Of a DNA stretch of 64,000 nt, positions 32,851 to 45,485 are shown in pieces. The position numbers and the translations under genes are program-made. Origin of the DNA: Plantago ovata (taxonomy: Eukaryota > Streptophyta > Magnoliopsida > Lamiales > Plantaginaceae). The stretch covers positions 64,108,899-64,172,898 of the forward strand of contig CM051457.1 in NCBI GenBank assembly GCA_028274465.1, written 5' to 3'. Each line of letters opens with the position of its first letter. Positions within the stretch are counted from its first letter, which is position 1. Below the pieces are notes generated by a model. That model was not told where the DNA came from, made no database searches, and worked only from the letters and a program-made list of their open reading frames with translations.

Positions 32851-34941
32851 GTTTATAATTGGTTGAACAGGACTGAAGATCTTCTCTAGAATACTAGAGC
32901 GACTCCATATGTTTTTCGGGACATGTTTTGATGGCAAGAAGTTTTTTATGGTACAAAAGTTTTGATGGAAAGAATTTTTAACTCATCCTTTATGGGACAT
33001 CGTGCTTGCTTAATTGTAAGGTATGTCATGCTGAGTCATCTTGTGTTCTTGAAAGGTTTATATTGAGATTGCATTAATAAGTTTTGGTCAGGGCTAGCAT
33101 AGGCATTGGCCTGGTGTTCGATTTTAGAGTCTTGCATTGTTGGGATTTGGTGGAGTTTTGTGGTGGTCTTACTTTTCTGTTCACTCCTTAATACTCTATT
33201 TTGATATGTTGTGATATATGGGTTGGCTTACATGACCATTCTTTTTTGGTTGTGCCCAATTCCCTTTTTAATAGTCTTTTACAATAGTGGAGTGGATAGC
33301 ATAAATGTTGTGACTCTTCGTGAACTCAGGACACCATTATCTTGATCGTGGAAACAACTAAATATTAGTGTCAACTTGTGATGTAAATCCTTTTTTTATC
33401 ATGGTGTGGAGTTAATGATTTTGTTGGAGTTTTGTTTAGTTGTTTGTAAGAAGGAAGTGGCTTGAACAGTTGAACTTTGTATTTGGGTTTGGAGCTCTAA
33501 TTGGTAAGGTGTGGATGATCGTATTGCCATGTTTCACCAAGACTTGGGTTTAAATTTCTTGTTGTGTTATTGCTCATTCAAAGGGGCTTTTCATTTTAAG
33601 GGGTCTCCTACATTTAGTGAGTTGGTACTTGGTACAGGTGTAGGCCTGACCCAAAATAGCTAAAACCAAAAAATGACAACTATTTCCAAGCTTTTTTTAA
33701 TTTTTCAAAGTTATATAAGCACATTTTATCAGTTGATCCATAAGAAGAAAATGTAAGCAGTATTTGTCGCTTTAATAACGAGAATGTTCAGAATGGAACT
33801 TGCCTATTATAATTACCCAGTCACAACGTTAGCTTGAATCGTGAGTACACACTAATCCTATAATTTTATATAGAGGAATGGGAATCCATCGAAATACAGA
33901 TTTAATTCCAAAGGCATTTTAATAAATTGTTTTCAAAGTCATGAATGAGCTACATGAGATCTTTCATATTCTATCTGCGTCATCCTTTTCAATATATTGT
34001 TCGATCACGCTACAACTTGTCTCGTCATGATTTGTGAGTGACATTAGTACTGAGCATCGGTCCAAAAACATGTTGGAATCTATATGGACCGGATAAAAAC
34101 TGCAGGGTTTAGACCGTGTGGACCGGTAATATGTGTGTTAAGTTAAAAAAAATGGAATATTCAAAAGAGAGAAAAAAAAGAATAGTACATCAGATGTACT
34201 ACGGTACTATACTAGTACTACACCAAACCTCTCAATCAAAAGAACAAAATAAAAAGGAAGATTAATTCTTCCCATTGTGAAGTCTCTGGTCTCACTTTGC
34301 TCTTCCACTCCTAGCTTTCTTCTTCTTGTCTACCAGTGGTGATGGGCGGAGATCGGTAGCGGTGAGGTGACTGGTGGTGGTGGGCGGAGATGGGTGGCAT
34401 AAGAGACCAACCGTGGGCAAAACAGGGAGGTACTAAATTGGTGGTAATGAGTGGTGGTGGTAGGTTATGGAAGAAATGAGATTTGTGGATGTGTGATGAA
34501 GATGAATACAGGGGCGAAGCCAGAAATTTCTATTAGCCAGTGTGCCCTGGCTGAAATATGCTCCGGAGTTACAATATTCAGTGGAGATTCTTCGCTTGTT
34601 GATGCTCGGTCATTTTGTTTAAAATAATGAAGAATAACACCTTGACCCTGAACTTTAGCTTTTCATGTTTTTCCCTCCTTTAGATGTCACTGTAGCTAAA
34701 GAACAAATAAACAAAATTCATAATTAAACAAATGGCAGCTTAATAAAGAAATAAACACTGCAGCAAAGTGCCAATGTTTAAACCAAACTTGTTAGACTAA
34801 AATACTAGTATGAGTACTACACATTCCAGCATCTTGCAGAGCATCACAAAGCACAATGTTACATCAATATTATCTGCAATCTTCTATGATAAATGTCAAC
34901 CTTAACTTACTTAAATAAATAAAACTTAGTAAATAAATAGG
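32851..34941. other. Spacer, probably LINE 3' tail plus unassigned DNA
   Basis: No gene is supported. 32851-33650 may be LINE 3' noncoding sequence. 34300-34500 is rich in GGTGG/GGTGAT simple repeats. CAGGGGCGAAGCCAG at 34509 looks like a hAT-type transposon end, but no opposite end is visible before the LTR at 34942. Confidence 0.45.
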
Positions 34942-35538
34942 TGTTAGGAAACATGTAATTTTGATGAGCAATTAACCATGCTAAATTAAGTAAAGTCCAG
35001 TAACTAGTACTCTTAAGGTCCATATGATTTTAGATTTTAAAGGACATTGTAAAAGAGAAACGTTTACTGAAAGACTTAGTGTAGGTACTAGTTAGGTTCT
35101 TAAGCTTGCTAATGATGTACTTTGTTTACAAAAATAATCTATTGAAGACTTGAAACCGCTCAGAAAGTTGAAGACTTGAAGACTTAGAAGATTTTTGAGA
35201 AAGGTATCTACAAAGGTGCATGTTATCTCAGAAAGTGAGAAACTCAACAACCAGTCAGTTTAAGTGAAAATCTATATGACAAAGTAGGTTGAACTTTCTG
35301 AACTGAGTATGCGTACTTGCTGATAACACATGTAACCTCCTTGCTGAATCACAACCGCATTTTGGCTCCAACGTTCACATTTGAAATTCAAAGAGCATTA
35401 AATGCTAAAGCACGCACTCTAAATATCTGAAGCCTTGAAGACAATAGAAGACGCTGCTGAAAGTGACCTTACAACAAGATAGTGACATCTCTTGGTTGAA
35501 GTCCCATAATTCAAATTCAAACGGCTCCCTTGAGACAC

Positions 35539-35547
35539 TATAAATAG
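35539..35547 (+). promoter_or_regulatory. TATA box of LTR A
   Basis: CACTATAAATAGAGG is conserved in all four other full Sirevirus LTRs (55205, 58036; minus at 38376 and 52307), always at a similar place in the LTR. Transcription would start about 25-35 bases downstream. Confidence 0.7.
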
Positions 35548-36260
35548 AGGTCCTTAGGGTGAGTAGAAGTGTGTGTCAACAACGTGATCAAACTCTCACT
35601 TGTGCTTAAACACTCAAACCTTCTCTACTCTCAAACTGCCTATTGATCCGTTCCAAGACTTAAGCTTGAAACCTAAGCTACTTGTGAAGAAGTAGAATAC
35701 TAAAGCTACGAAATTAGTTAAGTGTTCTTTCCTCTAAACAAGAACAAGTCTTGACACCAAGAAACAACATACTTGCTTACTGCAAAGTATTGTCAAGTTG
35801 AGTTTCACAGATTGCTTGTGTTAACTGAAAAGTAAATTCCAGTAATTTCATCCCAAACCTCTCTAACTGATAAAAACAATCTTTCAGGCGTGTTTGTCAG
35901 GGGGAACTAATCCGGCATAGTTTTGTTGATAAGTGCCCCAAGTTTGGTGGAGAACAAGGTTACAGTTCTGTAGTTAGGTTGGAAACAAAGCAAGGGTGCT
36001 TTAGTTTTTAGGAATTACTAGTGATAGGATTTGTAAGGAACCTCATCTCTTATCTTTGTGGATTCATTCCTAAAAAGGAAAAAGTGGATTAGTTGAGGGA
36101 TTACGCCACCCTCAGATACCACTATAAAAGTGTTTGTGTGGTTTACCTTACTGTAATTTACTTTCAGCAAGTTGTTTTTTTTACACTGTTTTATTTGTTC
36201 ACTTGCTAAAACTGGTTTCCTGCAAAGCACTTATTGTAAAAGACTTTTGCACTCTGAATC

Positions 36261-36364
36261 TTAAGTATCAACAAACTCATTACTGAAAAGTAATAAGTCT
36301 TTGTTGAAAAAGTTAAGTACCAGCAACCTCATTACTGAAAAGTAATAAGTACTTGTTGAGAATG
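36261..36364 (+). repeat. Tandem 52-bp repeat in LTR A
   Basis: Two units begin TTAAGTA(T/C)CA at 36261 and 36313. Each contains CATTACTGAAAAGTAATAAG, which includes the palindrome-like TTACTGAAAAGTAA, followed by a TTGTTGA motif. Equivalent pairs occur in LTR C and LTR D. Confidence 0.75.
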
Positions 36365-36441
36365 TTTTCAGACAAGAAAAAGTTTTAAAGACTATTCACC
36401 CCCTCTCTAGTCTTTACTTGTTGTCTAAAGGGACCAACAAG

Positions 36442-36453
36442 TGGTATCAGAGC
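36442..36453 (+). other. Primer binding site of S2
   Basis: TGGTATCAGAGC begins two bases after the LTR, complementary to initiator tRNA-Met. Confidence 0.92.
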
Positions 36454-36551
36454 TGGAGGTTCTTTAACCTTTAACACTGAACCTAGATCCCCTTAGGTGC
36501 TTTCCCTAAATCACTTTTACTTGATCTGTTTGGTAGTTGTTTGCTGACAGG

Positions 36552-37470
36552 ATGTCCCTAGGAGATGCTCGTTAGCTGATGTTGGAAAACTACGAGAAAT
36601 GGCGAAACAACATGATGCTACATCTTGAAGCCATTAGTGAAGAGATGGTCACTGTCATTAATGATGGTCCACTCAAGATCACTCAGATTGTAAAATCTTT
36701 CCCAGACACCAAAAAAGACAAAGATGAAAAAGACTTACTTGTTGGTGATCCAGTTGACAAGATTGTGGATAAACCAAGAGATGAATGGACTTCTGATGAA
36801 GCAAAAAGATTCCGTTTTGATGGCCAAGATAGAAACATAATTATTCGGTCTACTCCAGACACCATACAGTGCAAACTGTGGGGTGCTAAGACTGCCAAAG
36901 AAGCTTGGAAGATGGTTCAACACTTGTGTGCTGGAGCTGACAAAACCAAGGAAAAAAAACTTGAAGTGCTGAAGTTGAAGTTCCAGAATTTCAAACAAGG
37001 CGCTACTGAGTCACTGGAAGACTAGAATTTCAGATTCACAACTCTCATGAGTGAAATGGCTGCACTAGGTTCTTGAAGTTTCTACTCCGATTCTGAGAAG
37101 GTGAAAACCATCATAAGAAGTCTGAATCAAGAGTGGGTTCACATTCAAAACTTCTACTACAACCAAGGAACGTCTAACATCACTCCTACTGAGTTGTTCT
37201 CTCATCTTGTTGCATTCAACTATGAGACAAAGCAAAGAGAAAATGTGTTTGCTGAAAAATCGCAAAACATTGCTCTTGTTGCAAAGCCTTCAACTTCTTA
37301 AAAGAAGGATGAAAAAGAGCCTGCTGATGAAAGTGCTCTAGCTGTTAGAAATATGAGGAAATTCATCATCAAGGAACTTGAAAGACGAAAGGCAAAGAGA
37401 AGCTGAAAAAGCATCTTGGTAACAACTATCACAACTATAAGCCTGAAGCCGGCTCGCTGAACAAGCAAGC
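36552..37470 (+). pseudogene. gag: S2 gag, 5' part
   Basis: The ATG at 36552 is present, but a TAG follows six codons later (GATGCTCGTTAG). The frame reopens at LENYEKWRNNMMLHLEAIS and runs to a TAG at about 37023 (after ESLED). Further lesions follow (after MAALG, and near 37300 and 37400). The piece ends NKQA at the SN insertion site. The homologous domain is the Copia gag (UBN2-like) N-terminal part. Confidence 0.85.
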
Positions 37471-39043
37471 TGTTGGTCCCTTTAAACAACAAGAAAAGAC
37501 TAGAGGGGGGGGGGTGAATAGTCTTTTCAAACTTTCATCGTTTAAAAACTTTCTCAGCAAGTGCTTATTACTTTACAGTAATGAGTTTGCTGATACTTAA
37601 CTTTCTCAGCAAGCGCAAGTTACTTCACAGTAACTAGGTTTGCTGATACTTAAAATCAGAGAGCGGAAGTCTTTGATACAATAAGTGCTTTTTCAGTAAA
37701 TGAAGGTTTCCGCAAGTGATGTGAGTGACTGTGTACAGATAGATATGATTTGCTGAAAACCAAGTACAATAAGTAAATCACACAAACACTTTTATAGTGG
37801 TACCTGAGAGTGGCGTAATCTCTCAACTAATCCACTTTGTCCTTTCTAGGACTGAATCCACTAAGATAAGTTTGAGGTTCCTTACAACACCTATCTAGAG
37901 CGATCCAAACATAAACCAAAGCACACTTTGCTTTGTCTCCAGCCTAACTAGAGAACGTAACCTTGTTCTCCACCAAACTTGGTACTTTTAATCAGCAACA
38001 CTATGCTAGATTAAGTTCCCCCTGAATATCACGCCTGAAAGGGTGTATTTTCAGTTAGAGAGGTTTGGGATGAGATAACTTAATTATAACTTATTCAGTT
38101 ACAACAAGTAATCTAAGAAACAAAACTTTGAATACTTTGCAGTAAACAAGTTTGATTGTTTCTGGTGTCAAGACTTGTTCTTGTTCGAAAGAAAGAAAGA
38201 ACACTTAACTAATTACGTAGTCGTGTAAATTCTACTTCTTCACAAGTAGCTTTTTCAAGCTTTAATTCTTGGAACGGATCAATGGCAGTAAGAGTATTGA
38301 AGGGTATGTGAGTTTAAGCACAAGTGAGAGTATGATCACGTTTTTGACACACTGCAACTCTTTGCCGGATGACCTCTATTTATAGTGAAATAAGGAGCCG
38401 TTTGAATTTCAAATTCTAAGGCTTTTGTTCCTTAAAATGTCACTATCTTGCTTTTGTACTTTCAGCAGCGTCCTTGTTTGTCTTCTAGTCTTCATGTCCT
38501 TCGCGTGCAAGCTTTGCATTTAATGCTCTTTTGAATCAAATTCAAACAGTAACATTGGAGCGCAAATACAAGTACTTTCAGCAAGAGGTCACAAATGTTC
38601 CATCAGCAAGTGGTCAGTCTCAGTTTCAGCAAGCACAACCTACTATGTCGTTTAGATTTTCACTTATGCAATGCTGTTGCTGAAGTTTCCACTTTTTGAG
38701 CAACATGTGCCTTTGTAGATACCAGTCTTCAAAAATCTTCTAGTCTTCAGTCTTCGAAATCTTCAAGTTTCTGAGCGGTTCTAAATGCTTCACTAGTTTG
38801 TTTGTAAAAACAAAGTACATCATCAGCAAATGCTTCAATAGGTTGTATTTCTTTTCAGAAACAAGATACATCATAAGCGGTAAAACCAACCTATCTAGCA
38901 CCTACTTTAAGTCTTCAGCAAACGTTCCTCTTTTACAATGTCCTTAAAATTCTAAATTCCTATGGACCTTAAGAGTACTAGTTACCGGACTTTCCTTAAT
39001 TTAGCATGGTTAATTGCTCATCAAAATTACAAGTTTCCTAACA
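37471..39043 (-). repeat. 3' LTR of SN
   Basis: On the minus strand it begins TGTTAGGAAAC at 39043 and ends GGGACCAACA at 37471. The TATA box (minus) is at 38376-38384. A ten-base G run at 37504 differs in length from the other LTR. The heptamer TCAGCAA occurs about eight times. Confidence 0.93.
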
Positions 39044-39060
39044 AATTTCCCCCTTTTTGA
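39044..39060 (-). other. Polypurine tract of SN
   Basis: The minus strand reads TCAAAAAGGGGGAAATT directly before the 3' LTR. This is the usual plus-strand primer position. Confidence 0.85.
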
Positions 39061-39306
39061 TGTCAGCAATCCATGGCTAAATTAATTGTTACCCTTTTAG
39101 AGGTTTCTGATGTTGAATAAATCAGTTGATTAATGCAAGCATACTTGAATGATTAAACAGTAAGCATAAGTAAATTGCATAATCAATAACCAATAAGAGT
39201 CAAAAGCTTCATTGCTGATAGTTATCTTTCAGAAGTTTACAGGAAAGAGCAGAGATAACTAAACAAAATCAACAAATAAAAACTTTAACAGAACTATTAC
39301 AGAGAG
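39061..39306 (-). other. Short noncoding gap between third ORF and polypurine tract of SN
   Basis: About 250 bases, AT-rich, with no ORF. It includes the third-ORF 3' untranslated region. Confidence 0.6.
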
Positions 39307-42300
39307 TTAAGCTCTTCCAGAGGATTTTCTCAAAATCTCTCTTACACTCTTCTCAGCAAGTGTAGTGAATTCAATACAGTCCTTTTCGTAATCTTCAAGT
39401 AGCTTACGGACTTGTAGTTGAAGAATCCTTGCATTTTTGCAGGCAGTATGATGATGCTTTTCAGCATTCATTTCCATGTAATGAGTTACCCACAAATGCA
39501 TGCCCCAATTGCTGGCATGGAGAAGCTGTGTATCTGAAATGCTTTTAGGATGAATCTTCCATAGCCAGAGAAGATCTTCTTCTTGATCCTTAGCAGTGAG
39601 ATAGAAGTACTCATAAGGAATCAATCCAAGTCTCTTCTTTGTTTTCTTGGTTACTGGGTCAGAGTAATAAGCAATGCCAACTGGTTTTATCAAATCTGGT
39701 TCTTGTCTTATAGACTTACCAATTGCAGTTCTTCTTACTGAGACTTCAAGATTCAACCATCTCCCAGCAATATTTCTTGGGAGGGACTCAGCCCTTTCTT
39801 TCCTTTTTACCTTGAGTTCAATCCATGTGAACATTTGGTTCAAAATGGCTGTAGGAAAGAACTCATTCACCAGCAAGTCTTCCAGCTTTAAGATCCAACA
39901 ACCATGAACATTTCTGATCACGTTCTGAGTGGTTTCATCATTGCTGGTCTTTGTATACTCGATGCCAGAGCCAATAGCAATGCTGGCCAGCCTCTTTTCT
40001 TCCTGTCTTTGCCTTCTTCTTCTTGAATTTGCATTGTCTTGATCTCTTGCTGAAGATCTTGAGTCAGAAGAGAAATGCTTTGAATGGCCAAACGGAGTTA
40101 AGGCTGTAATTGGTCTAGCTCTTATGGGTTGAGATATTGTCTGATTGTCATCATCATCATCATCTTCATTCAGATCTTGATGACTTTCAGTGTGGCAAAA
40201 ACCTTGAGTTTCAGCAGCAGTTTTTCTCTTTTTGGGACTTGCTGAATTTAACTCAGATTCTGCTTGTCTTTTAGAACTTTGCTCTTTTTCAGCAAGCGGT
40301 TCTATGGGCAGTGGCGCATCAACAGTAGGAGGGGTTTGGATTCTTTTTCTTGTACCTTTCTTTTCCCCCTTAGACATGGATTGCAACATCGGAGTGATGT
40401 GCATAGAGTAGAACTCATTGCAGTTTTCAGCAAGAGTACTTAGGCTGTTGTATTTCATGATGATTTGTTGTTGATCAGAAGTCATTTTTGACAACTCATT
40501 TTTAATACTCACCATGTTCTCCTCATGTCTTTGTTCTGTTGCGGCCTTGTCTTCCATGAAAGTCTGAGCCTTTACTAGAGCGGTCTTTGCTAGCCGGAGT
40601 CCTTGACTTACATCTTCTTCATAGCTCTTATGATAAAGACCGATGTCTTTCTGAGCTATTGTAAGAGTAGTAGTGCGTCTCAGCACTGTAGCCAATATTT
40701 TTCCAATATCAAGTGGGCTCTCAGCAAGCAATGCTTCATCTTCTGATTTGCAGGCATCATGGACTTTCTTCAGTGCCAAAATTCTAGGAGTAAACTCCTC
40801 AACTCGTGTGAACGGCACTAGATTTGGGGTCAAGGACTGAACTTTCAGTTTTGAAGCAAACTGATCATCTTTTATCAGCAATTCTCCTCTCAAATCATCG
40901 TCTACATCATTTATATAATCAGGATGAGGAATTTCAACCACTTTGGGGTCTCTCTTAGAGTGTTCATCCTCGTTTGCTGATAGATCATCTTCATCCTCAG
41001 ATTCATCAAGGTCAGCAACCTTGGAACCTAAGTCAGCAGCTTCATTTCCTTTTGGTTGAGTGGTTGCTGATGGCAACGCTTCAGACTCAACAACTGGAGT
41101 TTCACCAGTAGTTAGTTTTAATTGAGTAGTTGTTGAGGGCAACGTTTGAGACTCAATTACTGGAGTTTCGCCAGTAGTTAGTTTTAATTGAGTAGTTGCT
41201 GAGGGCAACGTTTGAGACTCAATTACTGGAGTTTCTCCAGTAGTAAGTGGAAGGGAGGAGACTTCCTTTGGTTTTACTCCTGAAGATTGACCAATTTCCA
41301 GATCCTGCGTATGCCTTGCATTGATCATGAGACTGTTTTGTAGAGCGCGTTGGTAATCTTCATCCATTTCATCTTCATCATCAAGGTTTGCATCAGTGAC
41401 CTTGGCATCAGAAAGTTGACTTTTGCCAAGTTTTAAGGCAGCCTTCTTTCTGGCATATTCCTCTTCAGAATCAGCGCCTTGTACAGGTGCTTGATTTTCA
41501 GCATCAGTAGGAGCAGGTTGAGATTCATGCTGAGGTTGTGGTTGTTCAGCTTGCTGATTGTCTTGTTGTTCAGTTTCAGCAACTGTCAATTTTAAACCAC
41601 CAGCATCAGGACTTGGACCTTGATTGTCATCATCGTCATCTCTCTTGTCCTTTGAATCTTTTCCTTCATCATCACTGGGATCAGTAGGGATGTTTTCATC
41701 TTCTTCTTCTTCATCATCAACAGTTAGAATAACTAGCTCAAGATGCTTGTATAGAGCAACACTCGATACTTCCTCTTCCTCATTGATTTTGTGGGGATCA
41801 GCCACCACAGGTACAAATAAACCCTTGAGCATCACAGCTTGTTCAGCTGGAGAGGCACTCTTGAATTTTGCCTTCATATTCTCTCTGATTTGAGCAATCA
41901 GATCCGAGCTCATTAGCTGAGAATATGACATGTCTTCAGGAAGTATGGAGTGGACAAACGTCTCGAGCTTCAGCAGAGAAGATCTCTTTTTCTCATTTGA
42001 TAGATGAAGATGGAGATCAGAAAAGTCCATCCTTCTATACCTTTGCTAGTTGCTGACAGACTTAGCAACTCTTGACAAGGTTGTTCTCTTGAAGTTCAAG
42101 TAAAGTTCCTCGGAACTCACTTGTGAATCTTCAGTGATGTGCACCATTTCAGTGGTCTCCTTTAGAGCCTGAAAAAGAACAATATTTAGATCAGGAGAGG
42201 TTTGGATAATTTCTTTAGAATTCAAAGCTGAAACATGAATTAACTGCTGAGATTCATCAAGCTCATGTTGTACAATTTCCATTCCTTGAGGAGCTTGAGT

Positions 42301-44619
42301 ATCATCCTCCATTTGTTCATCCTGAAATAAATATGAGTTAGATACAAGTACTAAGCTGTCAAACTTAGTTTTATTACCAAAAACTTTAACTACCTGCTGA
42401 GTAGGAAGTGTTGATTCTGGTGCAGAGGCTTCAACAACCATCTGAGTTGCATCTTGAGAAGTCTGTAGAGATATCATAATATTAGAAAAAGAATAAGTTT
42501 CAGAAAGTGAAGTTTTACTGATGGTTGAGTTATCTACTTGCTGAAGAAGGACAGGTTGTGGCTCAGTCCTTTCAGCATTAACAGTTTCTTCAGTTTCTGG
42601 GACTGTTTCTTCAGCAGACTTCTTGGCTTGCTCTGTTTGAGAAAGCTGTGCGGTTTCAGCAATCTCCCTTGTCTCTGAAATGACAAGTTGAGAAGAAGCA
42701 TCTTGACCTTTAAGCTCACTGCTTGTCATAAAGACATCAATGGATTTGTTGGATGATTCTTCAATATCCAATTCCATTTGTTGGCTTATAGCTTCCAGTA
42801 CAAGCTGGACTTTGTCAATTGATGTCTTTGGTGAACTTGGGCCAGTATTCTCAGCATTACGAGATGCGTCGTTGAATAATGCTTCTTGTGTTTCTTCAGC
42901 AATTTCTGGAACTTGAACCATTGTTGTCTCAGCAACTGGTTCTTCAGCAATTGTGGTTTCAGCAACTTGATGAGTTGCTTGTTCAACAACCATCTTTTCA
43001 GCAGCATCAGCAAGTGCCGCAGTTCTCAGATCAGCAACAATATCACTTGCTGGTTCCCGAGTTTGATCATCTAGATTATCTACAATGTAGATATCCGGGA
43101 CTTGGACAGGAATTTCATTTCCACTGCCTTGTGGTCTGTTCTCAGTAGAAGGATCAACATTGAGTCGATCATTGAAGGCTTCCGCAAACACTTCAATGTT
43201 GCTGACATAGGCTTCAGTAACTACCTTGTCAACATCTACTGGAACTTGCGTTTCAACAATTGTCTGGGAATTGTCTGAGAGGTCATGGACAATAGGTACT
43301 GACTTGCGAGCCAGTGTTTTCTTCCTTGAGTTATTTGTCCTTTTCCTCTTGGGGACATGGTTTGCTGATGACGCTGCACTCTGAGTGTCATCATCAGCTT
43401 TCCTCTTTTTCTTGTTAGATTTCATCAGTTTCCCAGCAGAGGCGTCAGTAGTTGCATTTTCAGCAGCTGGGGTAGTGGTGTCAGCATGATCACCATCTAG
43501 AGCAGTTTCATTTTTGTCACCACCATCTACAGCAGTTTCATCTCTAAGTTGCTGAGTGGTGACATTTGCAGCTGTTGTATACCTTTCTTGCTGACTTGTG
43601 CTGACAACATCTGCAGCTGTTGTCTTCTTAGATTTTTCAAGTTTCTTGCCAGCAATCTTAGGTACATTCTGCTTGTAGAAGGATCTTCCCACATTGCATA
43701 CAGATTTCTTGATTAGAAATGGGTTTCTCAGCTGAATCCTGAAATGTTCAAGGATATAGCATATCTTTATTCCATACATAACCGGAAAGGAAGGTGAGAC
43801 CTTGTTGTCTTCCACCTTAACCTAGAACTTAGTGACACAATCAACAAGTCTGTTGAAAATGTACTTAGCTCAGTTAAGTTCCGTTTTATTTTCATAGATA
43901 TGCATTAGCAGCGGCCACCTTCTCAGGCCTACTTGGTCTATTCCTCCAACTTGGGAGTCCAAAACGTTAATCAGTAGCAGAGCTACTAGACCAAGTGAAT
44001 GGCAGAGATGCTTCCTCTTAACGTGCTTTGTCCAAGTCACGGGAGCAATCTCTCCTTTCTTCATTTTCTCATTTCTGACGTCACTGTAGAAGGCTTCAAT
44101 TTCTTCATCAGTGGCAGTGACGTCATCTTCAGTTCCAGTGGTTGGAATCTGAAAGATTTCCGCTAAATCAGTCCATTTCAGGACGATTTGCGTGTTCTGA
44201 ACTGTAGTAAAGATCACTTTTTCAGTGACTCCTTTACTATCAGTTATGGATTGGATTTCTGCATTATTGTAGAACTCCATTGTGTCCAACATACTCACTT
44301 GCTTAGTGTGAGCAGTTATAAAATGCATGAGGCCTTGCTGCTTGATAAATTCAAGCGCCTCTTCATTGTCACCGTCAAGTTCTTGTTCATAGAAGTATCG
44401 AATATACTTCTCTTTTGCAAATCCACCCCATTGCATCATCATCTCACACTTTGCAGTGTCAAGATATGACGGAGGCATAGGTTTTTCCGAGATTCTATCG
44501 TTTTTCAACACAACGAAAGTTGTGTTTGATACCGGAGTAGTCACCGGAGCAGTGCGTTTCTCAGCACTGTCAACCTTAGACGACTTGGAGGTCTTGGAGG
44601 ACTGTCTCTTTGGTGCCAT
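39307..44619 (-). pseudogene. Giant Sirevirus third ORF (env-like position), three stops
   Basis: One frame runs from ATG 44619 (MAPKRQSSKTSKSSK) to 39307, about 1,770 codons, broken only by TGA at 43870, TAG at 43822 and TAG at 42046. The N-terminal 230 residues resemble the 'putative plant transposon protein' domain (LAEIFQIP, KRKHLCHSLGL). The middle is acidic and rich in AET/EE/Q. A 22-residue unit (LTTGETPVIESQTLPS...) is repeated three times at about 41055-41252. A Lys/Arg/Asp-rich region and a helical segment (about 40400-40560) follow. The C-terminal 220 residues look globular (GCWILKLEDLL, RLGLIPYEYFYL). I see no signal peptide or membrane helix and do not know the function. Confidence 0.8.
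41055..41252 (-). repeat. Three 66-bp in-frame tandem repeats in the third ORF
   Basis: Three consecutive units encode LTTGETPVIESQTLPSATTQ-type 22-mers; the third varies (VVESEALPS). Unit length is a multiple of three, so copy number can change without breaking the frame. Confidence 0.85.
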
Positions 44620-45485
44620 TTCTTTTTATAGAGAAGAGAATATGTACGAAAAAGATAGTTTGCTTTTTGACCGGAGGTACAATAGATTCAGGCTAAATTT
44701 TGCAGAGAAAGGAAATGTGAGTTAAAAAATTTTGTCATTTCTCTAACTCCTTCTTCATATAGTGTCTCTGATGTGTGAGAAACTCAATCGATTTGAGTTC
44801 TCAGCAAGGGTAAAACAGAGAAACAAAGGCGTTAGTGGAGCCTTTGCATTGAATGCGTAGTGGCCCACTAACTAAAACCGTCAAAGCACTCTTTCTCTTT
44901 GTTTTGTTATCCGTTAGATCAATAACTCCTTTTAATCAATGGCCACGATTGTATTTCATGTCATGATTATTACGAGTTTATCTGTGCCCGATTAACGTCA
45001 CAAATTGATTTTACCGAGTTTTATGGGATTAGACTACTTGCTGAAATAGACAAGAATCTTTTCAGCGAGTTTGCATAAATAGCCTGGATACTTGCTGAAA
45101 GTTCCCCCTTACTTAGATATCTCATATTTTATTAAGTTTAAAAGATATTTCTGATTTCCCGTATCAGTAAATTCTTTTGTACTTGAGATATCCTTTGGTA
45201 AAATCTGAGAAATGAGTTTTGCTCTTTTTCTGAGTTCCCGTCTCAGAATATTCCCTTGATACTTGAATACTTGTTTCAGTATCTTTGATTGTCTGAATGC
45301 CTGTCTCAGCAAGTGATCAAGTTTCCTAACAAATACCCGTTTTGAAGGAATTACTAGCTGAATGCTTGTTTCAGCAATCATGTAGTGACCTATCATTTCT
45401 TAGAAGAAATTAGTGGACGGAGCTTTTAAGTAAGAATACTTTGGCTTGTTGAATACCTGTTTCAGCATTTTGCCAAATGTACCCT
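44620..45485 (-). other. Spacer between RNase H and third ORF of SN
   Basis: It is homologous to 2455-3364 in S1, with fewer of the GAATACCTGTTTCAGC repeats. No intact ORF is present. Close conservation between two copies suggests a functional noncoding region. Confidence 0.6.

Larger units (their letters stand above)
34942..36439 (+). repeat. LTR A: 5' LTR of S2
   Basis: From TGTTAGGAAAC to GGGACCAACA, 1498 bp. It contains a TATA box at 35539 and a tandem 52-bp pair near its 3' end. Homologous LTRs in the window are at 37471, 51404 (minus), 54611 and 57406. Confidence 0.92.

Noticed and set aside
34509..34941. hAT transposon starting at CAGGGGCGAAGCCAG
   Set aside because: Only one possible end is visible and no 8-bp duplication or opposite end was found; kept only as a remark in the spacer.
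36261..36364. Regularly spaced repeats resembling a CRISPR array
   Set aside because: Only two 52-bp tandem units, inside a plant LTR and repeated in every family LTR; no spacers or cas genes.
39307..44619. Calling the third ORF a true envelope gene
   Set aside because: Position fits Sirevirus env-like ORFs, but I see no signal peptide, membrane helix or furin-like site.
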